From CAIZQW01 sp037133395 (GTDB taxonomy: Bacteria > Verrucomicrobiota > Kiritimatiellia > RFP12 > UBA1067), in assembly GCA_037133395.1 (NCBI GenBank), contig JBAXOG010000172.1, positions 1 to 10,265 of the forward strand: 10,265 nt of DNA. Direction: 5' to 3'. Position 1 is the first letter of the stretch; the number at the start of each line of letters is the position of its first letter. The position numbers and the translations under genes are program-made. A model generated the notes under the pieces. It was not told the origin of the DNA. It worked only from the letters and a program-made list of their open reading frames with translations, and searched no databases. Below are positions 1 through 7,400 of the stretch, one piece after another.

Positions 1-2860
1 CGGCCTCTTTCAGGCGGATATCCGCTGACGAAGCGCCGACGTGGATCTCAAATTCTCCGGGCTCGATTGTCCACTTCTTCGTGGCGGAGTTCCAGAAACG
101 GAATGCCTCGGACCCCAGTTCGATCTCCACCCGTTGCGAGTTTCCGGGCTCGATATGTATCTTCTGAAACGCTTTCAGTTCCTGTGGCGGACGGGGCACG
201 CTGCATACCTTGTCGCTCACATAGACTTGCGCCACTTCGGCCCCGGGCCGCTTCCCGATGTTTTTCAGCGTGAAGCTCACCGTCGCCTTCTGTCCCTTCA
301 CGTCCACCTTGAGATTCTCGTACGCGAAGGCCGTATACCCCAGACCGAAACCGAACGGGTAACGCACTGGAATCTTCTTCGACTCGTACCAGCGATGGCC
401 AATGAAAACGCCTTCCGAATACTGCACATTGTGCACATAATAGGATTTCTTATCATCCGATGCGAAATACTCGCCCTTGACGTAACTACCGATATAGTCA
501 GTTGCAAAAGGCCTGTCCTTATCGGGCTTCGGATCCAGTACGGCGAATCCGGGTGAATCCTCGATGCGGTTCTCGATAGTGAACGGAAGCCGTCCCGAAG
601 GATTCACGATGCCCGTGAGAACGTCCGCTAAAGCCGCAGGCCCGGACTGTCCGCCGAACATCACATACAGGATCGCAACCGCTTTGTCTGCCCACTCCAT
701 GCGCACGCCGCAGCCCGAGGTGACACAGACGACCGTCTTGGGATTGAGCTCCGTGCATTTCGTGATGAGCTCATCATCCGGAAGAACAAAACGCGTGTCC
801 CGTCCCTCGCCCTCGCCCGCGAAGCCTGTAAAGAGGACAACCCAATCCGCACTCCGGATCTGCGCATCCTCCGGCTTCTCAACACACGACACGTCAGCAT
901 CCGCGAAATACTCCTTCAGCGTCTGCGTGTATGTTTTAAGATTGTATCCCTTCACATGTCCAGAGCCGTCTCCGCCCAACTCCACGCGTTGCGCGAAGTT
1001 GCCTGCGACAAGAATCTTCTTGCCCGCCTGCTGCCGTGCCAACGGCAGCGCGCCGCTGTTCTTCAGAAGCACAATGCCCTCCTCGTTCACACGTGTGGCT
1101 GTCTGCTCCCACTCCGGCCGCTTCTTCTCAACACGCTCGTCCCTCTGCGGACGCTCGTAGAACCCCGCGAAAATACAGGCGGCCACAATGCGCCGCGCCA
1201 TGCGGTCAATGTCGGGCGTTCCGAAAACCTTCTCCCTGTCTTTCTTGAGCGCCCCGCCACCGGGCATCTCCAGATCGGTCCCGGACTGCGCGAGCTTCAC
1301 GCCGTCATACGTGGAGATCCAGTCCGTCATGCTGATGCCTCTGAAGCCCAAGGTGTCACGTAGCAGGTCGGTATTGACGAAGCGGCTCTGTCCCGCCCAT
1401 TCGCCATTGAGCTGGTTGTAGCTGGTCATGACCGCGAACGCGCCAGCCTCGACACCTTTACGGAACGGTTCCATGTAGACCTCATGCAGCGTCCGCTCGT
1501 CCATCTGCGAATTGCTTCCCCGACGGTGGAACTCGATCTCGTTCGCGATAAAATGCTTGAGCGTCGCGCCGGTACCTGCGGACTGCAAACCGCGCACATA
1601 GTTCTCCACCAGGTTTCCGGTCAGCACCGGATCTTCGCCCATGTACTCGAAATTACGGCCGCCCGCCGACACACGGTAGAGGTTCATGCCCGGTCCCAGC
1701 AGGACATGCGTTCCGCCGGAATGGCACTCCTCACCAATGGCCTGACCGTAAGCCTTGGCCAATTCCGTGTTCCACGTCGCGGCCAGCAGCAGCGTGCAAG
1801 GATGCGCCACGGTCCGCGCGTGGCGCGAGCCCACCGGACCGTTGCCGTTGTTGATCCCGGAACTGGCATCCGTGAAATTGATCCCCGGAATGCCCAGGCG
1901 CATGAAGGCCGGCAACCCCAGATGACCGTCCCCGCAGACCAGCGAGAAGCGCTCCGCCGGTTTCATCGCCTCAACCAGTTTTGCTGCCTGTTTCTCGGCC
2001 TCGTCCCGCGTGTCCGGCTTCTTGAGCAAGTGGGCGTACTGTTTGGACTCTTCAAGCAGTTTCTCACGCCAGCCCATGACCGAGCCGGACTTCAACGGGT
2101 CTATCAGGTTTGAACCGCGATTATCCACAAAGACATCATCGACAAACAGATCGGTCAGCCCATTATCGCGCGCCTTGAGCACGCCCACGCCGGTCAGCAT
2201 GCCCGGCTGATAAGATGAAGAGGACTCCATCGCGCAGCGCACCTCAACCGGCTCCCCGGACACACCCTCCTCCTGGAGAAAAGCTTTTGACAATCCTCCC
2301 GCATCTGCCGGACGGTTGTCCACCACCAGCCACAAGCGATACCAGCGGTTACGCCTGACAGGCAGAGGCTTGCCTTCCGTCCGCATCTTTCCAAATCCCG
2401 TCAAAACGCTCTCCTTGCCTTGAATCAGCACGCCGACACGCGGGTTGCCCGCATGAAGCCGCTGTTCCGTCACGGCAATCTTCACATGAATGGGTTCCAC
2501 CGGCGTCTCGCCTCGTGTGGAGCCCAACGACTTGTCGAGCCCGCTCTCGATCAGGAACCGCAGAAAGACCGTGCCGGTTTTGCCCAGCTCGATCGCCAGA
2601 GCCCCAGTCTGGAACAGGATGTCATGCTCTCCTAATTTTGTCTCGTTCTGACGATGCAGGCGCGCAGCCTGATTCCCTGCGGCCAGCGTGTCGGCACACA
2701 CCGTCACCTGCGAGACCTTGGCATCGGCGGCCATCCACCCGTTTGCCTGCATCGGCAACAGATCCGGCTGATAACTTTGAAAATCGTCAACCTTCACCCA
2801 CTCACTAAAACCCAACACCGGCAGCAGCAGCCCCAACACTATCATGTTCGCTCTTGTCAT
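1..2860 (-). CDS. Secreted glycoside hydrolase family 3 beta-glycosidase, C-terminus cut by window edge
   Basis: Translating the minus strand from the ATG at 2860 gives 953 uninterrupted codons to the window edge, so the gene is partial at its 3' end. A short signal peptide (Arg3, hydrophobic residues 6-18) is followed by a non-catalytic domain at about 20-240, possibly a concanavalin/LamG-type fold. The GH3 barrel covers about 295-545. It carries the substrate-binding motif KHFIANEIEFHR (K435, H436) and GISMTDWISTYDG, whose D513 fits the GH3 nucleophile. The GH3 C domain (about 592-850) has GEGRD, with E685 a candidate acid/base, and PFGFGLGYT near 837. A fibronectin-III-like domain follows from about 860. 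The family hydrolyses beta-linked glucose, xylose or similar residues with retention; the substrate cannot be told here. The start at 2860 is preferred to the ATG at 2845 because it keeps the charged signal-peptide N-terminus. Its only ribosome-binding candidate is a G7 run ending 3 nt upstream, which is weak. Confidence 0.93.
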   Translation of the reverse strand, partial: MTRANMIVLGLLLPVLGFSEWVKVDDFQSYQPDLLPMQANGWMAADAKVSQVTVCADTLAAGNQAARLHRQNETKLGEHDILFQTGALAIELGKTGTVFLRFLIESGLDKSLGSTRGETPVEPIHVKIAVTEQRLHAGNPRVGVLIQGKESVLTGFGKMRTEGKPLPVRRNRWYRLWLVVDNRPADAGGLSKAFLQEEGVSGEPVEVRCAMESSSSYQPGMLTGVGVLKARDNGLTDLFVDDVFVDNRGSNLIDPLKSGSVMGWREKLLEESKQYAHLLKKPDTRDEAEKQAAKLVEAMKPAERFSLVCGDGHLGLPAFMRLGIPGINFTDASSGINNGNGPVGSRHARTVAHPCTLLLAATWNTELAKAYGQAIGEECHSGGTHVLLGPGMNLYRVSAGGRNFEYMGEDPVLTGNLVENYVRGLQSAGTGATLKHFIANEIEFHRRGSNSQMDERTLHEVYMEPFRKGVEAGAFAVMTSYNQLNGEWAGQSRFVNTDLLRDTLGFRGISMTDWISTYDGVKLAQSGTDLEMPGGGALKKDREKVFGTPDIDRMARRIVAACIFAGFYERPQRDERVEKKRPEWEQTATRVNEEGIVLLKNSGALPLARQQAGKKILVAGNFAQRVELGGDGSGHVKGYNLKTYTQTLKEYFADADVSCVEKPEDAQIRSADWVVLFTGFAGEGEGRDTRFVLPDDELITKCTELNPKTVVCVTSGCGVRMEWADKAVAILYVMFGGQSGPAALADVLTGIVNPSGRLPFTIENRIEDSPGFAVLDPKPDKDRPFATDYIGSYVKGEYFASDDKKSYYVHNVQYSEGVFIGHRWYESKKIPVRYPFGFGLGYTAFAYENLKVDVKGQKATVSFTLKNIGKRPGAEVAQVYVSDKVCSVPRPPQELKAFQKIHIEPGNSQRVEIELGSEAFRFWNSATKKWTIEPGEFEIHVGASSADIRLKEA

Positions 2861-2921
2861 CGTCCCCCCCCTGTTTTGTTTTATTAACTGTCTCCTAAAC
2901 CCGCTTCATTGATGACGCAAA

Positions 2922-2970
2922 TTTATCAGAAAATCACTTTGGCCGCTATCCCCCAAAACAGGGGGTATGG
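2922..2970 (-). promoter_or_regulatory. Candidate promoter/operator upstream of the GH3 gene
   Basis: On the plus strand a TTTATCAGAAAA box (2922-2933) and a palindrome ATCCCCC-AAAACA-GGGGGTAT (2948-2968) lie 62 and 90 bp upstream of the GH3 start. The same pair, with identical 28-bp spacing from the box to the first C of the palindrome, precedes the beta-repeat gene at 9018-9066. Read toward the gene, the box is TTTTCTGATAAA, which could hold a -10 element. No convincing TTGACA-type -35 is seen. The C5/G5 palindrome could be an operator or an RNA hairpin. Conservation and position are seen; promoter function is inferred. Confidence 0.5.
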
Positions 2971-3022
2971 GGAAGAGAGACAAGGAGGAGGTTGCAAGGA
3001 GGAGGGAGGAGGTTTGAGGGAG

Positions 3023-3126
3023 GACTGAGTGACGAATTGACTGATTGACTGATTGATTTATTTGGCCTTCCCTGTCAACCTGTCCTCAGCAATCAATCCG
3101 TCACTCGGTCAACCAGTCAATACGTC
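3023..3126. other. Long imperfect inverted repeat built of 8-bp units (copy 1)
   Basis: The arm at 3023-3058 can pair imperfectly with 3091-3126 across a 32-nt loop. The best blocks are GATTGATT (3051-3058) with AATCAATC (3091-3098), and segments kept in 8-bp register such as gtca and gtcaa. Copy 2 has the same 36/32/36 geometry. On the minus strand it starts about 100 bp after the GH fusion stop, so it could act as an RNA 3' structure or terminator-like element, but no U-tract follows it. Confidence 0.55.
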
Positions 3127-3153
3127 CTCAGCTCACCCCATTGCCATTGGTGT

Positions 3154-3169
3154 ACCGCCTTCAGGCGGT
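3154..3169. other. Short perfect hairpin ACCGCC-TTCA-GGCGGT
   Basis: A 6-bp perfect stem with a 4-nt loop lies about 55 bp past the stop of the GH fusion gene. There is no T-run after it on either strand, so it is not a classical intrinsic terminator. A related sequence sharing the core CCTTCAGGCGG occurs at 7373-7383, also just after a gene end. Confidence 0.45.
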
Positions 3170-3223
3170 TCCTTCCCATTGTACGTTGTCCCGTTGCACG
3201 TTATTGCTTTTAAACAGACACCT

Positions 3224-6200
3224 TCATGGCGTCGGCGTCATCATCCGAAATGTGACGGCGCCATCCGGCACAGCCACTAGCAAGCGAGCAGACTGTGCGG
3301 GAAGAGATTTGATCACGTAATCGCCTGAGTGAATTCCCAGGTCCTCATCGGTCCAGAAGTCCTTGAGACGGGAGGGTTGTTTCAAATGTAGAGTCCGGCT
3401 GGCTGAGACATTATCCCAGTTGAACGCATAGTAATATTGCCGGTCCCCAAGGTCCGTGACTCCGGTTTTGAACGTGAGATCATCGAATATGGCACTCTTG
3501 CCTGTAGGCGGAGCGAGCTTGTCCAAGATTGCGATCTCTGCATCTCCCAAGTCTGGGATTTTGTCGCCCGACAGAATCATCCCGCCGCAGGCATGGATGA
3601 TTGAGGCATACAAGGCGCGGACGTTTGGAGGAAAAGGCTGGTTGGGCTTTTCGTAGCTCCCAGCCAACACGACGCAATCGGGATCGAGCACCCAGAGCTT
3701 ACCGTTCTGCCAGCCCCGGCTGAAGTTCTCCAATGCGCGGGCCTTGAACGATGCAAACTTTCGGCTGACATCCATGCCTGTCCGCATCACGTTGACGAGT
3801 CCAAACGAGGGCCACATCGGCGCATTACAGCCAAGGATGATCGCATCCGGACCGGCACCGCGGAGGACCGCTTGCATGCCGCGACGATACGCTTCGACCC
3901 GGGTTGCCTTGGGGTCAAAGTGCTTGCCGCCATGAATCGCGCCCCAGAAGTTGGCGTCCAGTTTGAAGTAGGTGATTCCGTAGTCTTTCCGATAAGTCAG
4001 GAAGACATGCTCCAGCCATTTTTGCGCCTCTGGATTGGACCCATCCAGAGCGGCCCATGGACCGTTTTTCCAGCCACCAAAGCTTACCGTGCCGGAATTG
4101 AGCGGCATGCCGTCTTCTCCCTTCACGAACCAGTCGGGATGTTGCTTGAGCACCTTGGAGTCTTTAATGGATGCAACAAAAGGCCCCACCCAAAGCCCGG
4201 GCAACAGACCCCGCTCCCGGATCGCATCGCATGTCTGACGCAAATTACCCCACCATGGAGCACACTCCAAAAGATCGCCTTCCACAGTATAGCCTTCATC
4301 GATCTGCATGAACTTCAACCGGGGAAGTTTTGTGCCAAAGAAAGTCGCTGCTTCGGTGAGAATTTTCTGGTTCCCTGCCCCGCCGACACCGTACCAGGTA
4401 CACCAACCGGTCTGCTTTTCCAATGCCGGCTGCTGCAGCGGTGGATGATTCTGGTTGATTCGCTCGGCCAGCTTTTGCAACAACTCGTTGCGATTTTCTC
4501 CCGCCATGGCGATGAACTCTTCCAGTTTCCATGTTTCCCCTGGCGCAAGCTCCAGTCCTTCGGGATCGACTGACACGCGGAGTTGTTTTTTATCGCAGGA
4601 AAACCGGCCGATAAACCGGTTGCAGGAAGTAAATCCCAGCAGGATATGTCTCTGCGGATCGAAATCCAAAGTAATCATCCCATAGGCGGTGGGCAATCCG
4701 TCCGGCTCGGGGATTTTGTAATGCCGGAGATCGGAATAAGAGCCGTAAGAGGCCATCCGCCCCAGAGTGCCGCCGAATTGGCATAATTTTTGGAATCCTT
4801 CACCATAGATGGGTGTGGCAGGGTCGAGTTGATGTTCGGCCATGTCGAAGAGGATAATGTTCTTGAGCCTCACCGGTTCGCTGCCCACATTGGTGATGGA
4901 AAAAGCGCACCTCTGCCCATCCCATTTCCGGGTGAGTGTCACGCGACCAGCATCGAGCACGTTGCCAACAATATCTTCAATCCGGGAGGGCGCTGCTTTC
5001 AAGTGGTCCAGAAAAGCTGTCTCCGAATAGAGATTTGCTATTGGTTTGCCATCCATCCCGTCCGGCAGAATGACATCCGCCCTGCGCGATTTGGGTTCCA
5101 CAGACCAACTCACCAGCTTGCCGCCGCGGACTTCGCCGCTGACCACGGTTTTGCCCGGAGCATGGAGGCGGAAGCGGACATCCCATTCCTTGGGCCAGGC
5201 CGGCAGTAGATACAGCTTGCCGACACTCTCTTGCAAGAGCATCAACTGCAGAGCATACATGCCGTTGCCACCGTTATCCTCGTCCGGGGTATAGTCGCTG
5301 CCATTGGTCCAGAATGCGGGGAATCGCTGTTCCTTATGCTTGTTGGTCAAATGGGTTGTTGTCCGTTTCCGGGCCTCGTCTGGCCAGCCGAGGAGCGCGG
5401 TTTGAATGGCCATCTGGCGCCAGCAACCGTCGGTCCGCGAATGTGTAAATTTTGCCAGCTTGAATGCTGTGCGGGCGAGTTCCAGTTCCGGTTTTCCAAT
5501 GCCAAACAGACGATAGGGATGGACCGCGTAGAGTTCAGGATTCTCCCCGTTAACCCCTTGGTGAGTCTGCCCGGGCGCATAGTAAAGCAACGTTTCCTCG
5601 TTGTTGACCACACCTCGCGGCAAGGCGGGCAGCTCCGAGCGGAGCTTTAACCAGCGCTGCCGTGCATCGGCTGACACGGCATCGACTGGCAGCGCGAGCA
5701 GATCGCCGACAACCCGGTGCAGACCGGCAATGTCCGGGGCGGGATCGCGCACTTTCCAGTAGGTTTCGGCGGCATTGACCGGCTCCAGCAGAAGTTTGGC
5801 GTCCGGCCCGCGGCTGAAATGTTCAGCGTAAAAGGTGAGTCCGGCATCGGCGATCGGCAGCAGCGTGTCCTTTAGGAAGGCGCGGTCGCCGGTGTAGGCG
5901 TAATAATCCAGCATCATGGCGCTGAGTTCGAGAATCGGCATGTAGTAATGTTTGGTGTAGTAAGGTTTATCCGTAGGACTAACCTTGTTCAATCCGCCCC
6001 AGTAGCATTGGGTTTCGGAAAAGTATGCCCCTCCATGGCCATAGAGTTCACGGACTTGCGCGGCATTGACATCCAACATCGCCCGGTACATGCGGAAGAA
6101 GGGCCGCATCAGATCGAAGTCGCCGCACGCCATCATTGGCCAGTATATGGCCCGTGTGTTCTGAAACCAATAGCCATGCCCCCAGCGGCGGTAATCAGCC

Positions 6201-7300
6201 GTGCGGTTTTTGGTTTTCTCTGTGTCCGGCCAATCCACGGTGAAGAGCGAGCCGTTGAACTTGATGGGATAGGCACCCCGGCTGGTACACGCATTCTTGA
6301 AACGCTGCAAAAGGTATCCCTGGCCGGCTTCGTGAGCCCGCTCGCCACCGCTCAAAAAGATATGGCTGCGCTCCCAGAAGGCCCGCCACCAGGCACTGTG
6401 GGCACTCCAGGCTTTTGGGTCCTCGGCACCCTCCTGGGTTGCCACAGTGGCAAGTTGTTCGGTAAAGACTTCCGCTGTGGGAGTGGCGGCGGTATGGGTG
6501 ACCACTGTCAGGGAATGCTTCGTGCGCGCTTCGCCACTGAGTGTGGTCGGGGATGTGGGCGTCAATCCCTTGCCCCAGGCAACCGCTCCGGTGGTGACCC
6601 CAAGCGGACCCACATTCCCCTTGTTGGTCATGTGGATGACACTGGATTTTGGCGTGACCCGACTGCGCAGCATCCAGGAAATCTTCCCGTCCTTTTCCGG
6701 CAGAATGGTATCCGCTGGAGTGAACTTGGTCTCCTCTTGTCGCCAGGATTCCATCGTGACAACAAGGCTCGCCGGTTTCGGCGTGCTGGCTTCAACACGG
6801 ATCACACTGTGGTTGGCATCCACCCAGAGGCGAAGGGTCGCGCCCCCTTCCCCGATGACCTCCATGGAACCGTCAATCAACCGCAGGGTCTGCTGGAAAA
6901 CCGGCCCCGCGCCGAAGGGCGACGGGCTGAAACGACAGCGCAACCGGCCAACCTTGGTCAGACAATAGCTGCCATAATCCCCACCAGTGAGGTCGCCGCA
7001 AAACGCATCGTCCCGGGCGATATAGAACACCAGATCACCCGAGGGTTCCACCCAGGCGTTCAGTGCCGTGGAGCCGTTGCCCAGAGGCATGGAGCCGCGA
7101 GAGTCGGTGCTGGGCGTGGTCCATACGACGTTGAAATCGGCCAATGATGCGTCGAGCGTGTCAACACGAGCAGCCTCATTGACGGCGTTGGGTTCTCCGG
7201 CCAAAGTGATTTGCGCCAACACCATACCGGACAGACAACCCAAACTTTTCGGAAAAAATAACCGGAAGAACCGGACAGAGCCTCGCATAAAATTCAACAT
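3224..7300 (-). CDS. Two-catalytic-module glycosidase: DUF5703/GH95-like plus GH36-like alpha-galactosidase
   Basis: This is one uninterrupted frame of 1358 residues from the ATG at 7300. A TTG at 7321 and an ATG at 7288 are alternatives; AAGGGGG directly precedes 7300. An N-terminal signal sequence (MRGSVRFF then a hydrophobic stretch) indicates export. Residues about 35-270 resemble DUF5703 (SRGSMPLGNGSTALNAWVE). Residues about 310-700 are a GH95-like (alpha/alpha)6 barrel with YPIKFNGSLFTV, WFQNTRAIYWPMM near 380, E512 in VNAAETYW, and ENPELYAVHPYRLFG near 587. A second complete enzyme follows: a beta-sandwich (about 785-950), then a GH36-type TIM barrel with GWCTWYG (W966), YFKLDANFW (D1115, nucleophile candidate) and MRTGMDVSRKF (D1177, acid/base candidate). 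The 62-residue spacing fits GH36 enzymes. GH36 enzymes release alpha-galactose; GH95 enzymes remove alpha-fucose or alpha-galactose. The N-terminal activity is uncertain. Confidence 0.92.
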   Translation of the reverse strand: MLNFMRGSVRFFRLFFPKSLGCLSGMVLAQITLAGEPNAVNEAARVDTLDASLADFNVVWTTPSTDSRGSMPLGNGSTALNAWVEPSGDLVFYIARDDAFCGDLTGGDYGSYCLTKVGRLRCRFSPSPFGAGPVFQQTLRLIDGSMEVIGEGGATLRLWVDANHSVIRVEASTPKPASLVVTMESWRQEETKFTPADTILPEKDGKISWMLRSRVTPKSSVIHMTNKGNVGPLGVTTGAVAWGKGLTPTSPTTLSGEARTKHSLTVVTHTAATPTAEVFTEQLATVATQEGAEDPKAWSAHSAWWRAFWERSHIFLSGGERAHEAGQGYLLQRFKNACTSRGAYPIKFNGSLFTVDWPDTEKTKNRTADYRRWGHGYWFQNTRAIYWPMMACGDFDLMRPFFRMYRAMLDVNAAQVRELYGHGGAYFSETQCYWGGLNKVSPTDKPYYTKHYYMPILELSAMMLDYYAYTGDRAFLKDTLLPIADAGLTFYAEHFSRGPDAKLLLEPVNAAETYWKVRDPAPDIAGLHRVVGDLLALPVDAVSADARQRWLKLRSELPALPRGVVNNEETLLYYAPGQTHQGVNGENPELYAVHPYRLFGIGKPELELARTAFKLAKFTHSRTDGCWRQMAIQTALLGWPDEARKRTTTHLTNKHKEQRFPAFWTNGSDYTPDEDNGGNGMYALQLMLLQESVGKLYLLPAWPKEWDVRFRLHAPGKTVVSGEVRGGKLVSWSVEPKSRRADVILPDGMDGKPIANLYSETAFLDHLKAAPSRIEDIVGNVLDAGRVTLTRKWDGQRCAFSITNVGSEPVRLKNIILFDMAEHQLDPATPIYGEGFQKLCQFGGTLGRMASYGSYSDLRHYKIPEPDGLPTAYGMITLDFDPQRHILLGFTSCNRFIGRFSCDKKQLRVSVDPEGLELAPGETWKLEEFIAMAGENRNELLQKLAERINQNHPPLQQPALEKQTGWCTWYGVGGAGNQKILTEAATFFGTKLPRLKFMQIDEGYTVEGDLLECAPWWGNLRQTCDAIRERGLLPGLWVGPFVASIKDSKVLKQHPDWFVKGEDGMPLNSGTVSFGGWKNGPWAALDGSNPEAQKWLEHVFLTYRKDYGITYFKLDANFWGAIHGGKHFDPKATRVEAYRRGMQAVLRGAGPDAIILGCNAPMWPSFGLVNVMRTGMDVSRKFASFKARALENFSRGWQNGKLWVLDPDCVVLAGSYEKPNQPFPPNVRALYASIIHACGGMILSGDKIPDLGDAEIAILDKLAPPTGKSAIFDDLTFKTGVTDLGDRQYYYAFNWDNVSASRTLHLKQPSRLKDFWTDEDLGIHSGDYVIKSLPAQSARLLVAVPDGAVTFRMMTPTP

Positions 7301-7368
7301 CCCCCTTGTAGTCGTATGCAAGCCCGGCAGAAATAAAAACCGCTTGCCTTTCCCCGTCTTATGCGCGT

Positions 7369-7385
7369 ACCTCCTTCAGGCGGAG
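7369..7385. other. Small hairpin and Shine-Dalgarno-like sequence between two genes
   Basis: The 100-bp gap 7301-7400 holds CTCC (7371-7374) and GGAG (7382-7385) around a 7-nt loop, sharing the core CCTTCAGGCGG with the hairpin at 3154. Read on the minus strand, 7369-7376 is AAGGAGGT, a perfect ribosome-binding sequence, but no ATG, GTG or TTG follows at a usable distance. No strong terminator or promoter is seen in this gap, which allows read-through from the beta-repeat gene into the GH fusion gene. Confidence 0.35.
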
Positions 7386-7400
7386 CCGGTCCGTTACCAC

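Larger units (their letters stand above)
2922..3134 (-). repeat. Intergenic module, copy 1
   Basis: This fills most of the 363-bp gap between the GH fusion stop (3224) and the GH3 start (2860). It aligns nearly end to end with 9018-9222 in the same orientation; by eye most positions match. From low to high coordinate it holds the TTTATCAG box, the C5-N6-G5 palindrome, a purine tract rich in GGAGG (about 2961-3027), and two arms built from 8-bp units of the GATTGACT type and their complement. Copy 1 has several extra bases in the purine tract relative to copy 2. No credible reading frame is seen. The rest of the gap (2861-2921) is an A-rich leader, and 3135-3223 holds only a small hairpin. Confidence 0.9.

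Noticed and set aside
1..27. CTTTCAGGCGGATATCC resembling the CCTTCAGGCGG hairpin core
   Set aside because: It lies in the open GH3 coding frame (RLKEA) and lacks the flanking complementary arm; likely coincidence.
519..900. Short minus-strand frames at 519-758 and 661-900 as separate genes
   Set aside because: They overlap the GH3 reading frame in other phases; the GH3 frame is continuous and carries the family motifs here.
3030..3130. CRISPR-like short repeats
   Set aside because: Units are about 8 bp, contiguous and lack spacers, and no cas gene is near; they form inverted arms instead.
3053..3280. A 75-codon plus-strand frame in the gap between the GH genes
   Set aside because: It starts inside the repeat-derived 8-bp units and runs into the antisense of the GH fusion C-terminus, with no family resemblance.
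5948..7147. A 399-codon open frame on the plus strand
   Set aside because: It is antisense to the GH95-like barrel, whose motifs are clear on the other strand; its translation shows no recognisable domain. Other plus-strand frames (1484-2113, 3872-4573, 7645-8052) fail for the same reason.
7301..7321. TTG at 7321 as the start of the GH fusion gene
   Set aside because: No ribosome-binding sequence lies before it, while ATG codons at 7300 and 7288 give a normal signal peptide. It remains possible but less likely.
7369..7376. AAGGAGGT on the minus strand as the ribosome-binding site of a leader peptide
   Set aside because: No ATG, GTG or TTG lies at usable distance downstream, so it is probably chance or part of the hairpin.
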